Origin: Croceibacterium_B sp963811255
GTDB lineage: Bacteria > Pseudomonadota > Alphaproteobacteria > Sphingomonadales > Sphingomonadaceae
Reading direction: 5' to 3'
Assembly: GCA_963811255.1 (NCBI GenBank)
Contig: CAWEQI010000005.1
Span: 1-64,000, forward strand
DNA length: 64,000 nt
The position numbers and the translations under genes are program-made. The notes beneath the pieces were generated by a model, which was not told where the DNA came from, did no database searches, and worked only from the letters and a program-made list of their open reading frames with translations. Numbering within the stretch: position 1 is the stretch's first letter; the number at the start of each line of letters is the position of its first letter. Shown here piece after piece: positions 7,468 to 16,354 of this stretch.

Positions 7468-7539
7468 ACCAGCCGGAGTCGGTTTCCCGTCCGCCCGCGC
7501 CCTGCTATTGGCGCGCCACCCCTCACGGAGTCGAATGCC

Positions 7540-7788
7540 ATGGGTTCACTGTCACCGCTTCACTGGATCGTCATCGCCATCGTCGTGCTCGTGCTGTTCG
7601 GCGGCGGCAAGCTGTCGCAGACGATGGGCGACTTCGGCAAAGGCGTGCGCGAGTTTCGCAAAGGGATGAAAGACGAGGACGAGGACCACGAGCGCAAGAT
7701 GGCCTCGAAGCACCCCGAGATCGCCCCGCCGGGCAAGGTGACGCTCGACGCGGAGGAGAAGGAAAAGCAGCCCGAGAAGAAGGACTGA
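7540..7788 (+). CDS. tatA: Sec-independent translocase subunit TatA (82 aa)
   Basis: TatA forms the pore-like component of the twin-arginine export machinery in the inner membrane. The protein has a short N-terminal transmembrane helix (HWIVIAIVVLVLFGGGKL), the FGxGK-type hinge, an amphipathic helix (MGDFGKGVREFRKGMK) and a charged, disordered tail. Length is normal. tatB and tatC are not adjacent, so they must be elsewhere. Confidence 0.93.
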   Translation: MGSLSPLHWIVIAIVVLVLFGGGKLSQTMGDFGKGVREFRKGMKDEDEDHERKMASKHPEIAPPGKVTLDAEEKEKQPEKKD

Positions 7789-7799
7789 CGGGCCGCGAC

Positions 7800-7925
7800 T
7801 TAGCCCTGGCGCGCCTTGAAGCGGCGGTTGGTCTTGTTGATGACGTAAGTCCGGCCGCGGCGGCGGATCACGCGGTTGTCGCGATGGCGGCCCTTGAGCG
7901 ACTTGAGGCTGTTGCGGATCTTCAT
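7800..7925 (-). CDS. rpmJ: 50S ribosomal protein L36 (41 aa)
   Basis: Translating the minus strand gives MKIRNSLKSLKGRHRDNRVI followed by RRRGRTYVINKTNRRFKARQG and a TAA. This is the L36 form that has lost the zinc-binding Cys/His residues, standard in Sphingomonadales and many other proteobacteria. GGAAAG lies 7 nt upstream of the ATG. It is a single-gene unit convergent with tatA. Confidence 0.95.
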   Translation of the reverse strand: MKIRNSLKSLKGRHRDNRVIRRRGRTYVINKTNRRFKARQG

Positions 7926-8061
7926 GACGGCTTTCCAAAAAAAACGGCGGCACCGGAGATGCGCTCCGATGCCGGAAAATCAAGCCGCGCCGTTACGGAC
8001 CGGAGTACGCCAAGTCAAGCGCCGCGCGCGCGTTCGAGGCCCCTTGTCCCGTCTCGCGCCC

Positions 8062-8082
8062 GGCGGATATGAAGGCTCCGCC
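8062..8082. other. Hairpin GGCGGA-N9-TCCGCC upstream of mtnB
   Basis: A 6-bp perfect stem with a 9-nt loop lies 39 nt before the mtnB start. It could shape the leader of the methionine-salvage transcript, but I cannot match it to a known SAM or SAH riboswitch. Confidence 0.25.
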
Positions 8083-8120
8083 GCAGGCGAGGGCCCGCGC
8101 CCGGATACGGGAGACCCGAG

Positions 8121-8747
8121 TTGACCGATTTCGCCGCCGCCGCACGGGCTATCGTCGAGACCGGCCAGCGCCTCGACCGCCGCGGATGGGCGCCGGCGAG
8201 CGCCGGGAACTATTCGCTGCGGCTCGACGACGGCACTTTGGCGATCACCGTCTCGGGCGCGCACAAGGGGCGGCTGACCGGCGATCAGGTGATGCGCGTG
8301 AGCGTCGAGGGCACGCCGCTCGACGACAGGACGCCGTCGGCCGAAACGCTGCTCCACTGCCTAGTCTATCAGGTCGATCCGTCGGCGGGCGCGGTGCTGC
8401 ACACCCATTCGGTCGCCGGCACGGTGCTGAGCCGCGCCCTCGCCGGAGCCCCGTCGATCGAGCTGTCCGGCTATGAGCTGCTCAAGATCTACCCGCCTTG
8501 CGACACCCACGAAACCAGCGTCGCGCTGCCGCTGGTCGACAACAGCCAGGACATGGCGGCGCTCGCCGACGAGCTCAGGCCGCTGCTCACTGGACAGGGG
8601 CCGCTGCTGCCCGCATTCTACATCGCCGGTCATGGCCTCTACGCTTGGGGGCCAAACATGGAGACGGCCGAGAACGTGGTCGAGGCATGCGAATTTATGA
8701 TCGCCTGCGAATGGGAGACGCTCAAGCTCAAGGGAGCGACGCGATGA
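8121..8747 (+). CDS. mtnB: Methylthioribulose-1-phosphate dehydratase (208 aa)
   Basis: MtnB dehydrates 5-methylthioribulose-1-phosphate in the methionine salvage pathway, in the cytoplasm. It is a class II aldolase-fold protein with zinc ligands visible as LHTHS (H94, H96) and IAGHGLYAWG (H171). The start is a TTG at 8121, with GGGAG about 7 nt upstream. It is the first gene of a four-gene operon and its stop overlaps the mtnD ATG by 4 nt. Confidence 0.93.
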   Translation: MTDFAAAARAIVETGQRLDRRGWAPASAGNYSLRLDDGTLAITVSGAHKGRLTGDQVMRVSVEGTPLDDRTPSAETLLHCLVYQVDPSAGAVLHTHSVAGTVLSRALAGAPSIELSGYELLKIYPPCDTHETSVALPLVDNSQDMAALADELRPLLTGQGPLLPAFYIAGHGLYAWGPNMETAENVVEACEFMIACEWETLKLKGATR

Positions 8748-9295
8748 CGACACTGACGCTGTACGACGATACCGCCCCGTTTCGGGAACGAAGCCGGCTC
8801 GGCGATTTCGCCGCCATTGCCGCAGCCCTGGCGCCGATCGGCATCACGCTCGAACGCTGGAAAGCCGGCGCCGAGCTAGGCGACGACCCCGACGACGAGA
8901 CGATCCTGAGCGCCTATTCGGCCGACATCGAGCGGCTCAAGGCGATGGGCGGCTACCAAAGCGCCGATGTGCTGCGGGTGACCCCCGATCATCCCGAGCG
9001 CGAGGCGCTGCGCCAGAAGTTCCTGTCCGAGCACATCCACGACGACGACGAGGTGCGCTTCTTCGTCGAGGGCGCCGGGCTGTTCTACATCCGCAAGGGC
9101 GGTACCGTGCACGCGCTCGAATGCACCAAGGGCGACCTGATCCTGCTGCCGGCCGGCACGACGCACTGGTTCGATACCGGCGAACGGCCGAACTTCGCGG
9201 TAATCCGCATCTTCACGACACCCGAAGGCTGGGTCGCGCGCTACACCGGCGACACGATCGCCGAGCATATCCCCTATTACGAAGGCGCCCTGTGA
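8744..9295 (+). CDS. mtnD: Acireductone dioxygenase (183 aa)
   Basis: MtnD oxidises the acireductone to the keto-acid precursor of methionine plus formate (iron form). The cupin metal ligands are visible: HIHDDDE gives H97, H99 and E103, and H141 sits in LLPAGTTHWF. The ATG overlaps the mtnB stop (ATGA) and its own stop overlaps the mtnC start (GTGA), indicating coupled translation. Confidence 0.94.
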   Translation: MTTLTLYDDTAPFRERSRLGDFAAIAAALAPIGITLERWKAGAELGDDPDDETILSAYSADIERLKAMGGYQSADVLRVTPDHPEREALRQKFLSEHIHDDDEVRFFVEGAGLFYIRKGGTVHALECTKGDLILLPAGTTHWFDTGERPNFAVIRIFTTPEGWVARYTGDTIAEHIPYYEGAL

Positions 9296-9993
9296 ATCCT
9301 AACGGCGTGAGGCCGAAGGCGATCGTCGTCGACATCGAGGGAACGACGTCGAGCCTCGCTTTCGTGCACGAGGTCCTGTTTCCTTATTCGCGGGCGCGGC
9401 TGGCCGATTATGTCGCCGCGCGTCCGGCGGAAGTCGCACCGATCCTTGACCAGGTTCGCGCGGAGGTGGGGCAGCCGGGGCTCGATACCGCGGGCTGCGT
9501 GGCGCAGCTCATCGAATGGCATGAGGCCGACAAGAAGATCGGCCCCCTCAAAGCCTTGCAGGGGATGATCTGGGCCGAGGGCTTTGCCGACGGCACGCTG
9601 ACCGGCCATGTTTACGCCGACGCGGTGGCCGGGCTGCGCCGCTGGCATGCCGACGGCATCGCGCTGTACATCTATTCTTCGGGCTCGGTCGCGGCGCAGA
9701 AGCTGATCTTCGGCAATACCGCCTTCGGCGACCTCACTCCGCTGTTTTCGGGCTATTTCGACACCGCCGTCGGCGCCAAGCGCGAGGCCGAATCATACGC
9801 AGCGATTGCCCGCGCGATCGGCCTCGCGCCGAGCGAGATCCTGTTCCTGTCGGACGTCGAAGCCGAACTCGAAGCGGCGCGCTCGGCCGGAATGGCAGCG
9901 ATGCTGCTGGCCCGCGACGGCTTGTCCGACGTGAGCGCATTTCCCATTGCCGAGAGCTTCGATGTGATCGTTCCCGCGGCGGCCGACGCATGA
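9292..9993 (+). CDS. mtnC: Enolase-phosphatase E1 (233 aa)
   Basis: MtnC enolises and dephosphorylates 2,3-diketo-5-methylthiopentyl-1-phosphate. It is a HAD-superfamily enzyme with motif I VVDIEGTT (D14, E16), motif II YIYSSGSVAAQK, and the late FLSDVEAELEAARSAGM motif. The GTG start at 9292 overlaps the mtnD stop; earlier in-frame sequence lies inside mtnD. Confidence 0.92.
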   Translation: MNPNGVRPKAIVVDIEGTTSSLAFVHEVLFPYSRARLADYVAARPAEVAPILDQVRAEVGQPGLDTAGCVAQLIEWHEADKKIGPLKALQGMIWAEGFADGTLTGHVYADAVAGLRRWHADGIALYIYSSGSVAAQKLIFGNTAFGDLTPLFSGYFDTAVGAKREAESYAAIARAIGLAPSEILFLSDVEAELEAARSAGMAAMLLARDGLSDVSAFPIAESFDVIVPAAADA

Positions 9994-11060
9994 AGATCGA
10001 AGGCCGCCAGTCGCGTTCGATCTGGCTCGAGCCGGACGGCTGGAGCGTCGGCATCTTCGACCAGCGCAAACTGCCGTGGACGATCGAGCGAATGACCTTG
10101 CGCAGCGCCGCCGACGCTCACGAGGCGATCGCCGACATGGCCACGCGCGGCGCGCCGCTGATCGGCGCGGTCGCCGCCTACGGGCTCGCCCTCGCGCTGC
10201 GTGAGGATGCCTCCGACGCCGCACTCGACAAGGGCGTCGAATGGCTCAACTCGGCGCGGCCCACCGCGGTCAACTTGCGCTGGGCGCTCGAGCGCGTGCG
10301 CCGCGAGGTGGCCCCGCTGCCACCCGCAGACCGCGCCGAGGCCGCCTATGCCGTCGCCGCGGCGATCAGCGATGAGGACGCCGAGATGTGCCGCGCGATC
10401 GGCGAGGCCGGGCTGCCGATCCTGCGCAGACTGGCCGAAAGCAAGGGCGGCGCGCCGGTGAACGTGCTGACCCATTGCAATGCCGGCTGGTTCGCCACGG
10501 TCGACTGGGGCACGGCGACCTCGCCGATCTACCACGCGCATGACGCGGGCCTGCCGGTGCACGTCTGGGTCGACGAGACCCGGCCGCGCAACCAGGGCAT
10601 GCTGACCGCCTTCGAACTGGCCGAACACGGCGTCCCGCACAGCTATATCGCCGACAATGCCGGCGGCCTCCTCATGCAGCGCGGCGAAGTCGACATGGTC
10701 ATCGTCGGCACGGACCGCGTCGCCGCCAACGGCGATGTGTGCAACAAGATCGGCACCTACCTGAAGGCGCTCGCCGCGCGAGCCAACGGCGTGCCGTTCT
10801 ACGTCGCGCTGCCCTCTAGCACCTTCGACCGGGCGACGCCCGACGGCGCAAGCGTGCCGATCGAGGAGCGCTCGGCCGACGAAGTGCGCACGGTCAGCGG
10901 CCCCGACGATAGCGGCACCGTGCGCCGGGTCGCGGTGACCTCGTCTGCGGCGCGCAATCCGGCGTTCGACCTGACCCCGGCCGAACTGGTGACCGGCTAC
11001 CTCACCGAAGCCGGCCTGCTGACCGGCGCGGACGAACTCCGAGCCGCGTTCGGCGGCTGA
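9990..11060 (+). CDS. mtnA: S-methyl-5-thioribose-1-phosphate isomerase (356 aa)
   Basis: MtnA isomerises 5-methylthioribose-1-phosphate to the ribulose form, the first committed step before MtnB. The catalytic Cys is in LTHCNAGWFAT (C163) and the Asp in VGTDRVAANGDV (D242). The ATG overlaps the mtnC stop. It closes the operon. Neither mtnK nor mtnP nor an aminotransferase is adjacent, so the substrate must be supplied by a gene elsewhere. Confidence 0.95.
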   Translation: MKIEGRQSRSIWLEPDGWSVGIFDQRKLPWTIERMTLRSAADAHEAIADMATRGAPLIGAVAAYGLALALREDASDAALDKGVEWLNSARPTAVNLRWALERVRREVAPLPPADRAEAAYAVAAAISDEDAEMCRAIGEAGLPILRRLAESKGGAPVNVLTHCNAGWFATVDWGTATSPIYHAHDAGLPVHVWVDETRPRNQGMLTAFELAEHGVPHSYIADNAGGLLMQRGEVDMVIVGTDRVAANGDVCNKIGTYLKALAARANGVPFYVALPSSTFDRATPDGASVPIEERSADEVRTVSGPDDSGTVRRVAVTSSAARNPAFDLTPAELVTGYLTEAGLLTGADELRAAFGG

Positions 11061-11069
11061 CGTTTCGCG

Positions 11070-12071
11070 CTACCCGCGGATTTCAGACAGCTTACGCTCC
11101 CACTGCAGCGCATGGCCGATGATCGTCTCGAGATCGTCGTAGCGCGGCACCCACGGCAGCGTCGCCTTGATCCGGGCGTTGTCGGACACCAGCGAGGGCG
11201 GATCGCCTGCGCGGCGGCCCTCGAGGCGGCGCTCGACAGTCAGGTTGGTCACCCGATCGACCGCGTCGAGCACCTCGTTCACCGAATAGCCGTGGCCGTA
11301 GCCGCAGTTCATCGTCAGCGAGCGCTGCGGCTCTACCACCAGCGCCTCGAGGGCCAGCACATGCGCCGCCGCAAGGTCGGTGACATGGATATAGTCGCGC
11401 ACCCCCGTGCCGTCGGGGGTGTCGTAATCGGTGCCGAACACGCTCACGTGGTCGCGCTTGCCCAGAGCCGCCTCGACCGCGACCTTGATCAGGTGCGTCG
11501 CCCCTGCGGTCGATTGCCCGCTGCGGCCTTGCGGATCGGCCCCGGCGACGTTGAAATATCTGAGCGCACAATAGTTCAGCGGATGGGCCGCAGCAGTGTC
11601 GGCCAGCATCCGCTCGGTCATCAGCTTCGACCAGCCGTAGGGGTTAATCGGGCTTTGCGGCGTCGTCTCCCTAACCGGCGATTCGTCGGGAATCCCGTAC
11701 GTCGCCGCGGTCGAGCTGAAGATGAAGTGCGGCACACCCGCGGTCACCGCCGCCTCGATCAGCGCGCGGCTGTTGGCGGTGTTGTTGTGATAGTACTTGA
11801 GCGGGTTCTCGACCAATTCCGGCACCACGACCGAGCCGGCGAAATGCATGACCGCTTGCGTGCCCTGCTCGGCAAAAATCCGCGCCAGCAGCTCGGCATT
11901 GGCGATGTCGCCCTCATAGAACGGCACGCCTTCGGGCACCGCGAAGCGAAAACCCGTGACGAGATTGTCGATCACCGCCACCGGCCAGCCGGCGTCGATC
12001 AGCGCCAGCACCGCGTGGCTGCCGATGTACCCGGCGCCGCCGGTGACGAGGACGGGAAGCTTGTGGGTCAT
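11070..12071 (-). CDS. galE: UDP-glucose 4-epimerase (333 aa)
   Basis: The enzyme interconverts UDP-glucose and UDP-galactose for surface sugars. It is an extended SDR with the NAD motif TGGAGYIGS near residue 10, SSTAATYG (S119-T121), and the catalytic NPYGWSK (Y145, K149). The ATG at 12071 (MTHKLPVLVTGG) is preferred over one 8 codons upstream. It is convergent with mtnA, with a 9-nt gap. Confidence 0.92.
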   Translation of the reverse strand: MTHKLPVLVTGGAGYIGSHAVLALIDAGWPVAVIDNLVTGFRFAVPEGVPFYEGDIANAELLARIFAEQGTQAVMHFAGSVVVPELVENPLKYYHNNTANSRALIEAAVTAGVPHFIFSSTAATYGIPDESPVRETTPQSPINPYGWSKLMTERMLADTAAAHPLNYCALRYFNVAGADPQGRSGQSTAGATHLIKVAVEAALGKRDHVSVFGTDYDTPDGTGVRDYIHVTDLAAAHVLALEALVVEPQRSLTMNCGYGHGYSVNEVLDAVDRVTNLTVERRLEGRRAGDPPSLVSDNARIKATLPWVPRYDDLETIIGHALQWERKLSEIRG

Positions 12072-12182
12072 CGCCGCGCCCGTAGCATGCCGCACGCCAG
12101 GCGCGAGCAGTTAATTGCCGGGGAGCGTGCGCTGCCCTATTCCGGCACGGCAACTTCGCGCCGCTTCGGACGTTCCTTCGCC

Positions 12183-12827
12183 ATGGCCCTCACCCGCCTG
12201 ATCCTCGCCCCGCTCGCCGCCGCGCTGCTGCTGGCGGGCTGCACGCACACTTACGTCTCGCCGGTTTCAGTGACGCGGTTCGTTGGCGCCGAGCCGACGC
12301 GGCTCGGCCAGGGGAGGATCGAAGTGCGCCCAGCGCCGGGTGAAGCGATCGATTCGATCGACTATGACGCCTTCGCCAATGCCGTCGCCGCCCAACTCGA
12401 GCGGCTCGGTTATCGCGTGGTGCCCGGCGCGACTTCCAGTAGCGAGGAAATCAGCGGACGCGTGAGTGCGCCACAGGTTGCCGAAATTCGTGTAATCCGG
12501 ACCGCCGAGAGGCCCGAGAAACGCCATAGGCCGGTGAGCGTGGGAGTCGGTGGAGAGACCGGCTCCTACGGCTCGGGTGTGGGGCTGGGCGTCGGGATCG
12601 ATCTCTCAGGTCCGCCGCCCAAGGTCACCAGCACGCAAATGAGCGTGTTCATCCGCGACACCGCCACACGGCAATCGCTATGGGAAGGCCGCGCCGAGTT
12701 CTCCGCCAGCAACCACACGCCATACGAAAGCGAAAAAGCCGCCGCCCAGGCGATGGCCAGCGCTCTGTTCGCCGGCTTCCCGGGTGAAAGCGGCCGCACG
12801 GTCGAGGTCCCGGTGCCGAAGGGATGA
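12183..12827 (+). CDS. Predicted lipoprotein, DUF4136-like (214 aa)
   Basis: The N-terminus MALTRLILAPLAAALLLAGC is a type II signal peptide with lipobox LAGC (C20), so the mature protein is probably lipid-anchored. The rest has a YDAFANAVAAQLERLGYRVV segment and a Gly-rich stretch before QMSVFIRDTATRQSLWEGRA, which resembles DUF4136 lipoproteins of unknown function. Its stop overlaps an alternative start of the next gene by 4 nt. Confidence 0.78.
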   Translation: MALTRLILAPLAAALLLAGCTHTYVSPVSVTRFVGAEPTRLGQGRIEVRPAPGEAIDSIDYDAFANAVAAQLERLGYRVVPGATSSSEEISGRVSAPQVAEIRVIRTAERPEKRHRPVSVGVGGETGSYGSGVGLGVGIDLSGPPPKVTSTQMSVFIRDTATRQSLWEGRAEFSASNHTPYESEKAAAQAMASALFAGFPGESGRTVEVPVPKG

Positions 12828-12859
12828 CCGCGGCAGTCGGAGCGGCTATCGGGAGCCGA

Positions 12860-13990
12860 ATGAGCGATATCCAGATCAACGCCGCGTTCGACAGCGGCAA
12901 CATCGAAGTCCTGTCCATCGACGGCGCCAGCGCCCGCCTCGCCATCTGCAAGGACCACCGGTCCGATTTCTATCAATGGTTCCATTTTCGCGTCGCTGGC
13001 GCGGCCGGGCGCGAGCTCGTGCTCAGGATCACCGACCTCAACGCCTCGGCCTATCCGGCCGGCTGGCGGGATTACAACGCCTGTGTCTCGGAGGATCGGG
13101 AGTACTGGGGCCGCGCCCCGTCAAGCTTCGACAAGGACAAGGCCGGCGGCACGCTGACGATCCGCTACACCCCGGCGAGCGACCTCGCCTGGTTCGCGTA
13201 TTTCGCCCCCTATTCGATGGAGCGACACCACGACCTGGTGTCCGAAGCCGCGGCCATCGAGGGCGTCGCCTACTGCTGCCTCGGCCTCACGCTCGACGGA
13301 CAGCCGCTCGACTGCCTCGAGCTGGGCGACGGCGGCACCCAGGTGTGGCTCTACGCCCGCCAGCATCCCGGCGAGAGCATGGCCGAATGGTGGATGGAAG
13401 GCGCGCTCGAAGTGCTGACCGACCGGGCCGACCCGGTCGCCCGTATTCTCCGCCAGAAGTGCCGTCTGCATCTGGTCCCCAACTGCAACCCCGACGGCAG
13501 CCGCCGCGGTCACCTGCGCACCAACGCGGTCGGCGCCAATCTCAACCGCGAATGGCACGAACCGAGCGCCGAGCGATCGCCCGAAGTGCTGGCGATCCGC
13601 AACGCAATGGATGAGAGCGGGGTCGATTTCGCGATGGACGTCCACGGCGACGAGGCGATCGCCGCCAACTTCCTCGCCGGATTCGAGGGCATCCCCTCAT
13701 GGACCCAGAACCTGCAGGACGACTACGAACGCTTCCGCGCGATCCTCGCCCGCCGCAGCCCCGACTTTCAGATCGAAAAGGGCTACGCCGTCGCCGCCCC
13801 GGGCAAGGCCAACCTGTCGATGAGCACCAATCAGCTCGCCGAACGCTTCGGCGCCTGCTCCATGACCTTGGAAATGCCGTTCAAGGACAACGCCGACCTG
13901 CCCGACCCCGCACAAGGCTGGAGCCCCGAGCGTTGCAAGCTGCTGGCGCGCGATTGCCTGGCGAGCCTGGTGGAGTGGCTGAAGGCGTAA
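12860..13990 (+). CDS. M14-family zinc carboxypeptidase, cytosolic-carboxypeptidase type (376 aa)
   Basis: The protein has the two-domain plan of bacterial cytosolic carboxypeptidases (M14, CCP/Nna1-like): a beta-rich N-domain with FYQWFHFRV, then the catalytic domain. The zinc ligands are HPGES (H169, E172) and DVHGDE (H262), with LNREWH nearby and the general base in TLEMPF (E338). No signal peptide is seen. The ATG at 12860 matches the family start (MSDIQINAAFDSGNIEV); an ATG at 12824 would add 12 residues. The natural substrate in bacteria is not established. Confidence 0.88.
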   Translation: MSDIQINAAFDSGNIEVLSIDGASARLAICKDHRSDFYQWFHFRVAGAAGRELVLRITDLNASAYPAGWRDYNACVSEDREYWGRAPSSFDKDKAGGTLTIRYTPASDLAWFAYFAPYSMERHHDLVSEAAAIEGVAYCCLGLTLDGQPLDCLELGDGGTQVWLYARQHPGESMAEWWMEGALEVLTDRADPVARILRQKCRLHLVPNCNPDGSRRGHLRTNAVGANLNREWHEPSAERSPEVLAIRNAMDESGVDFAMDVHGDEAIAANFLAGFEGIPSWTQNLQDDYERFRAILARRSPDFQIEKGYAVAAPGKANLSMSTNQLAERFGACSMTLEMPFKDNADLPDPAQGWSPERCKLLARDCLASLVEWLKA

Positions 13991-14023
13991 TCAAACCCGG
14001 CGCTGCGGGAGGGGGCGCTCTTC

Positions 14024-14437
14024 TCACTGCTTCGCCCCGGTAGTCGGGATGTCGCCGAAGCTGCCGTGCGAGGTCCCAGTCATCAGGTTACCGTCGACCG
14101 TCACCTCGTAGCTCAGGTCGATGGTCAAGTCGCCCATCACCAGCTCGCGCTTGAACATCAGCTTGTTGCCGTCGACCTTGACGTCGGAGATGGTGCTCTT
14201 AGGCGGATCGCCGCCGCCGGGAGGTCCACGCTGGCCGGCCTCCCTGGGCGCGTCCTTGACGTCGACGGTGTAGGCATCGCCGTTCTGGGCCACGGTCCAG
14301 ATCGACTTGAAGTTGCCGAGGTCGCTCTTGGCCTCGGCCATCCACGTGCCGGCGACCGGCGAATCCGCAGCGGACGCAGCCGTGGCGGCGAATATCGCCC
14401 CGCCCGCCGCCAGCACGGCGAAATGCAACTTGCGCAT
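14024..14437 (-). CDS. Exported hypothetical protein (137 aa)
   Basis: An N-terminal signal peptide (MRKLHFAVLAAGG to ATAASA) is followed by a small beta-rich domain (GTWMAEAKSDLGNFKSIWTV, then ISDVKVDGNKLMFKRELVMG). The pattern of repeated turn-strand units resembles lipocalin-like domains in secreted sphingomonad proteins, but I make no functional call. It is convergent with the carboxypeptidase gene. Confidence 0.7.
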   Translation of the reverse strand: MRKLHFAVLAAGGAIFAATAASAADSPVAGTWMAEAKSDLGNFKSIWTVAQNGDAYTVDVKDAPREAGQRGPPGGGDPPKSTISDVKVDGNKLMFKRELVMGDLTIDLSYEVTVDGNLMTGTSHGSFGDIPTTGAKQ

Positions 14438-14557
14438 GAATGTCTCTCCCCAAGGCGGCCAGTTGCCGCGGAACCGTTCTACTCCCGGCTAACCAACCCG
14501 GCCGTCCGCGGCCCGCGCGGAGCGGCACCAAACAGGATGGAAAGTGTTTTACCGGCG

Positions 14558-14974
14558 ATGGACAGGTTCTTCACCCGCGTCGCGACCCAGATTTCCACCG
14601 CGGTCGGCCAGCCGCTCGCCTTCCTCCTCGCCGCCGGCGTGGTGGTCGTCTGGGCCGTCACGGGTCCGCTGTTCAACTGGTCGGACACCTGGCAGCTGGT
14701 GATCAACACCGGCACGTCCCTAGCGACCTTCCTGATGGTGTTCCTGATCCAGAACTCACAGAACCGCGACGCCGCGGCGATGCAGGCGAAGCTCGACGAG
14801 TTGCTCCGCGCGCTCGAGCAGGCGCGCTCCCAATTCATCGGCGTCGAGCACCTGACCGACGCCGAGATCGAGAAGATTCGCGGCGCGATCGAAAAGGAGA
14901 CCGGCAACGCCGACGAAAACGGCAAGGCGGCGACGGTCGAGGAAAGCGTCGAGCAGCTGCTCAAGCGGCGTTAG
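14558..14974 (+). CDS. Low-affinity iron permease family membrane protein (138 aa)
   Basis: Two hydrophobic helices (FLLAAGVVVVWAVTG and VINTGTSLATFLMVFLIQNSQNRD) and the QNSQNRD signature match the low-affinity Fe permease family (PF04120). The C-terminal third is a charged helix. The start MDRFFTRVATQ is preferred; an ATG at 14537 adds 7 residues. Iron transport itself is not proven for bacterial members. Confidence 0.82.
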   Translation: MDRFFTRVATQISTAVGQPLAFLLAAGVVVVWAVTGPLFNWSDTWQLVINTGTSLATFLMVFLIQNSQNRDAAAMQAKLDELLRALEQARSQFIGVEHLTDAEIEKIRGAIEKETGNADENGKAATVEESVEQLLKRR

Positions 14975-14983
14975 CCAAGCCGC

Positions 14984-15006
14984 TCCCTTTTAAGGGGAGA
15001 GCCCCT
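14984..15006. terminator. Inverted repeat between two convergent genes
   Basis: The sequence GCTCCCTTTTAAGGGGAG forms a short stem between the ends of the iron permease gene and the Rieske gene. It may act as a weak two-way terminator; there is no long T-run. Confidence 0.3.
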
Positions 15007-16273
15007 ACTCCGCCGCCTCCATCATCTCCAGCGGATCGACCTCTCGCCAGTCGGCCTCGCCCGGGAAGGCGAAGCTGACCGCACGGATCGCGTGGAAATC
15101 AACCTCGTCACCGGTGAACGACAGCTCACCGGTGTCGCGGTGGCGCTTGACCGCGTCGAGCAGCAGCCGGCGGGCGCGGTAGATCACCCGATCGCAAGTG
15201 CCGAGGTATTCCTTCGAACGGTCGACGATCGGGCCCATGGATTCCTGCACCGCGAAGTCCTCGTAAGCATTGCCGCGGTCCATGATCCCCGACCAGTGGC
15301 CGTCCTTCATCGCCTGCCGGTCTTGGTGCCACAGGTTCGAGCTGTCGCCCATGTCGGCGTTGAAGTGGTCGGGGTTCTCGCTCCAGGTGCCGAACGCGCC
15401 CATCAGGCTGCCGCCCATCGGCGCCTCGGTGTCGTAGGCGATGTACCACTGCGCGGTGGTGACGTCGTCGATCGGGATAGAGCAGCAGACGATCCGCGGG
15501 CCCTTCGGCGCCGAGGGGATGAAGCTGAAGAACGGCAGCGAAACTTCGCGCACGCGGGCGTAGCGGCGGTTGCCGGCCTCGTTGCGGATCGCGCCTTCGC
15601 GGAAGCCGTAGGGCCGCTCGTCGAATTCGAACACCGGCGCCCCGTCGGCGAGCATGTAGTCGCTCTCGCTCTTGAAGTAGTCGCGCCCGATGGCGCTGGC
15701 GAGATTGGCCGAGTGCAGGAAGGTGACGTGGGCCGAATCGAGCAGCGCCTCAAGCCCCTGCAGCCAGTTGGTGCGGATGATCCCGCGATAGGGCTGCACG
15801 TGGCCCTCGGGCAGGGTGGTGAACTCGTAATCGGGGAACCGCGGCGGCGTGTCCTTCTCGCCGAGATAAACCCACACCAGCTCGCCCGCCTCACGCACTG
15901 GGTGGCTGCGCACCGGCACGCTGGCGGCGAACTTCTCGCGCTGACTCATCGGCTCGGTCGGCGCATCGACGCACTTTCCGTCCACGCTGAACTTCCAGCC
16001 ATGGAAGATGCACCTCAACCCGTTGTCCTCGTTGCGGGCGAGCGCCAGGCTGGCGCAGCGGTGCGGACAGGCCTCCTGCATGAAGCCGACCCGGCCGTCG
16101 GTTGCGCGGAAGGCGACGAAGTTCTCACCGAACAGCCGCACCCGCTCGGGCGCGCCGTCGCGCTCGAGCTTCTTCGACCGGCACGCCGGCACCCAATATT
16201 CCCGCAGCATCGCGCCCATCGCCGTCCCGGGGCCGATGCGGGTCAGCAGTTCGTTGTCGGCCGGATTCATCAT
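15005..16273 (-). CDS. Rieske non-heme iron oxygenase, large subunit (422 aa)
   Basis: The enzyme hydroxylates aromatic or related rings using electrons from a separate reductase. The Rieske cluster ligands are C69-P-H71 and C88-IF-H91 (CPHRCASL and CIFHGW). The mononuclear iron site is DSAHVTFLH (H182, H187). It resembles phthalate 4,5-dioxygenase-type oxygenases, but the substrate is unknown. No ferredoxin or reductase gene is beside it. Confidence 0.88.
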   Translation of the reverse strand: MMNPADNELLTRIGPGTAMGAMLREYWVPACRSKKLERDGAPERVRLFGENFVAFRATDGRVGFMQEACPHRCASLALARNEDNGLRCIFHGWKFSVDGKCVDAPTEPMSQREKFAASVPVRSHPVREAGELVWVYLGEKDTPPRFPDYEFTTLPEGHVQPYRGIIRTNWLQGLEALLDSAHVTFLHSANLASAIGRDYFKSESDYMLADGAPVFEFDERPYGFREGAIRNEAGNRRYARVREVSLPFFSFIPSAPKGPRIVCCSIPIDDVTTAQWYIAYDTEAPMGGSLMGAFGTWSENPDHFNADMGDSSNLWHQDRQAMKDGHWSGIMDRGNAYEDFAVQESMGPIVDRSKEYLGTCDRVIYRARRLLLDAVKRHRDTGELSFTGDEVDFHAIRAVSFAFPGEADWREVDPLEMMEAAE

Positions 16274-16354
16274 CGCGGTTCCTCTTCCACTTTGCCCAGG
16301 CGTTCGCCGTTTTTCAGGTCGCAGGCTATCACGCCTATCGCGTGGAGAGAAAGC

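Noticed and set aside
8000..8120. A SAM-type riboswitch before mtnB
   Set aside because: Only a short hairpin is present; conserved SAM aptamer elements are not seen.
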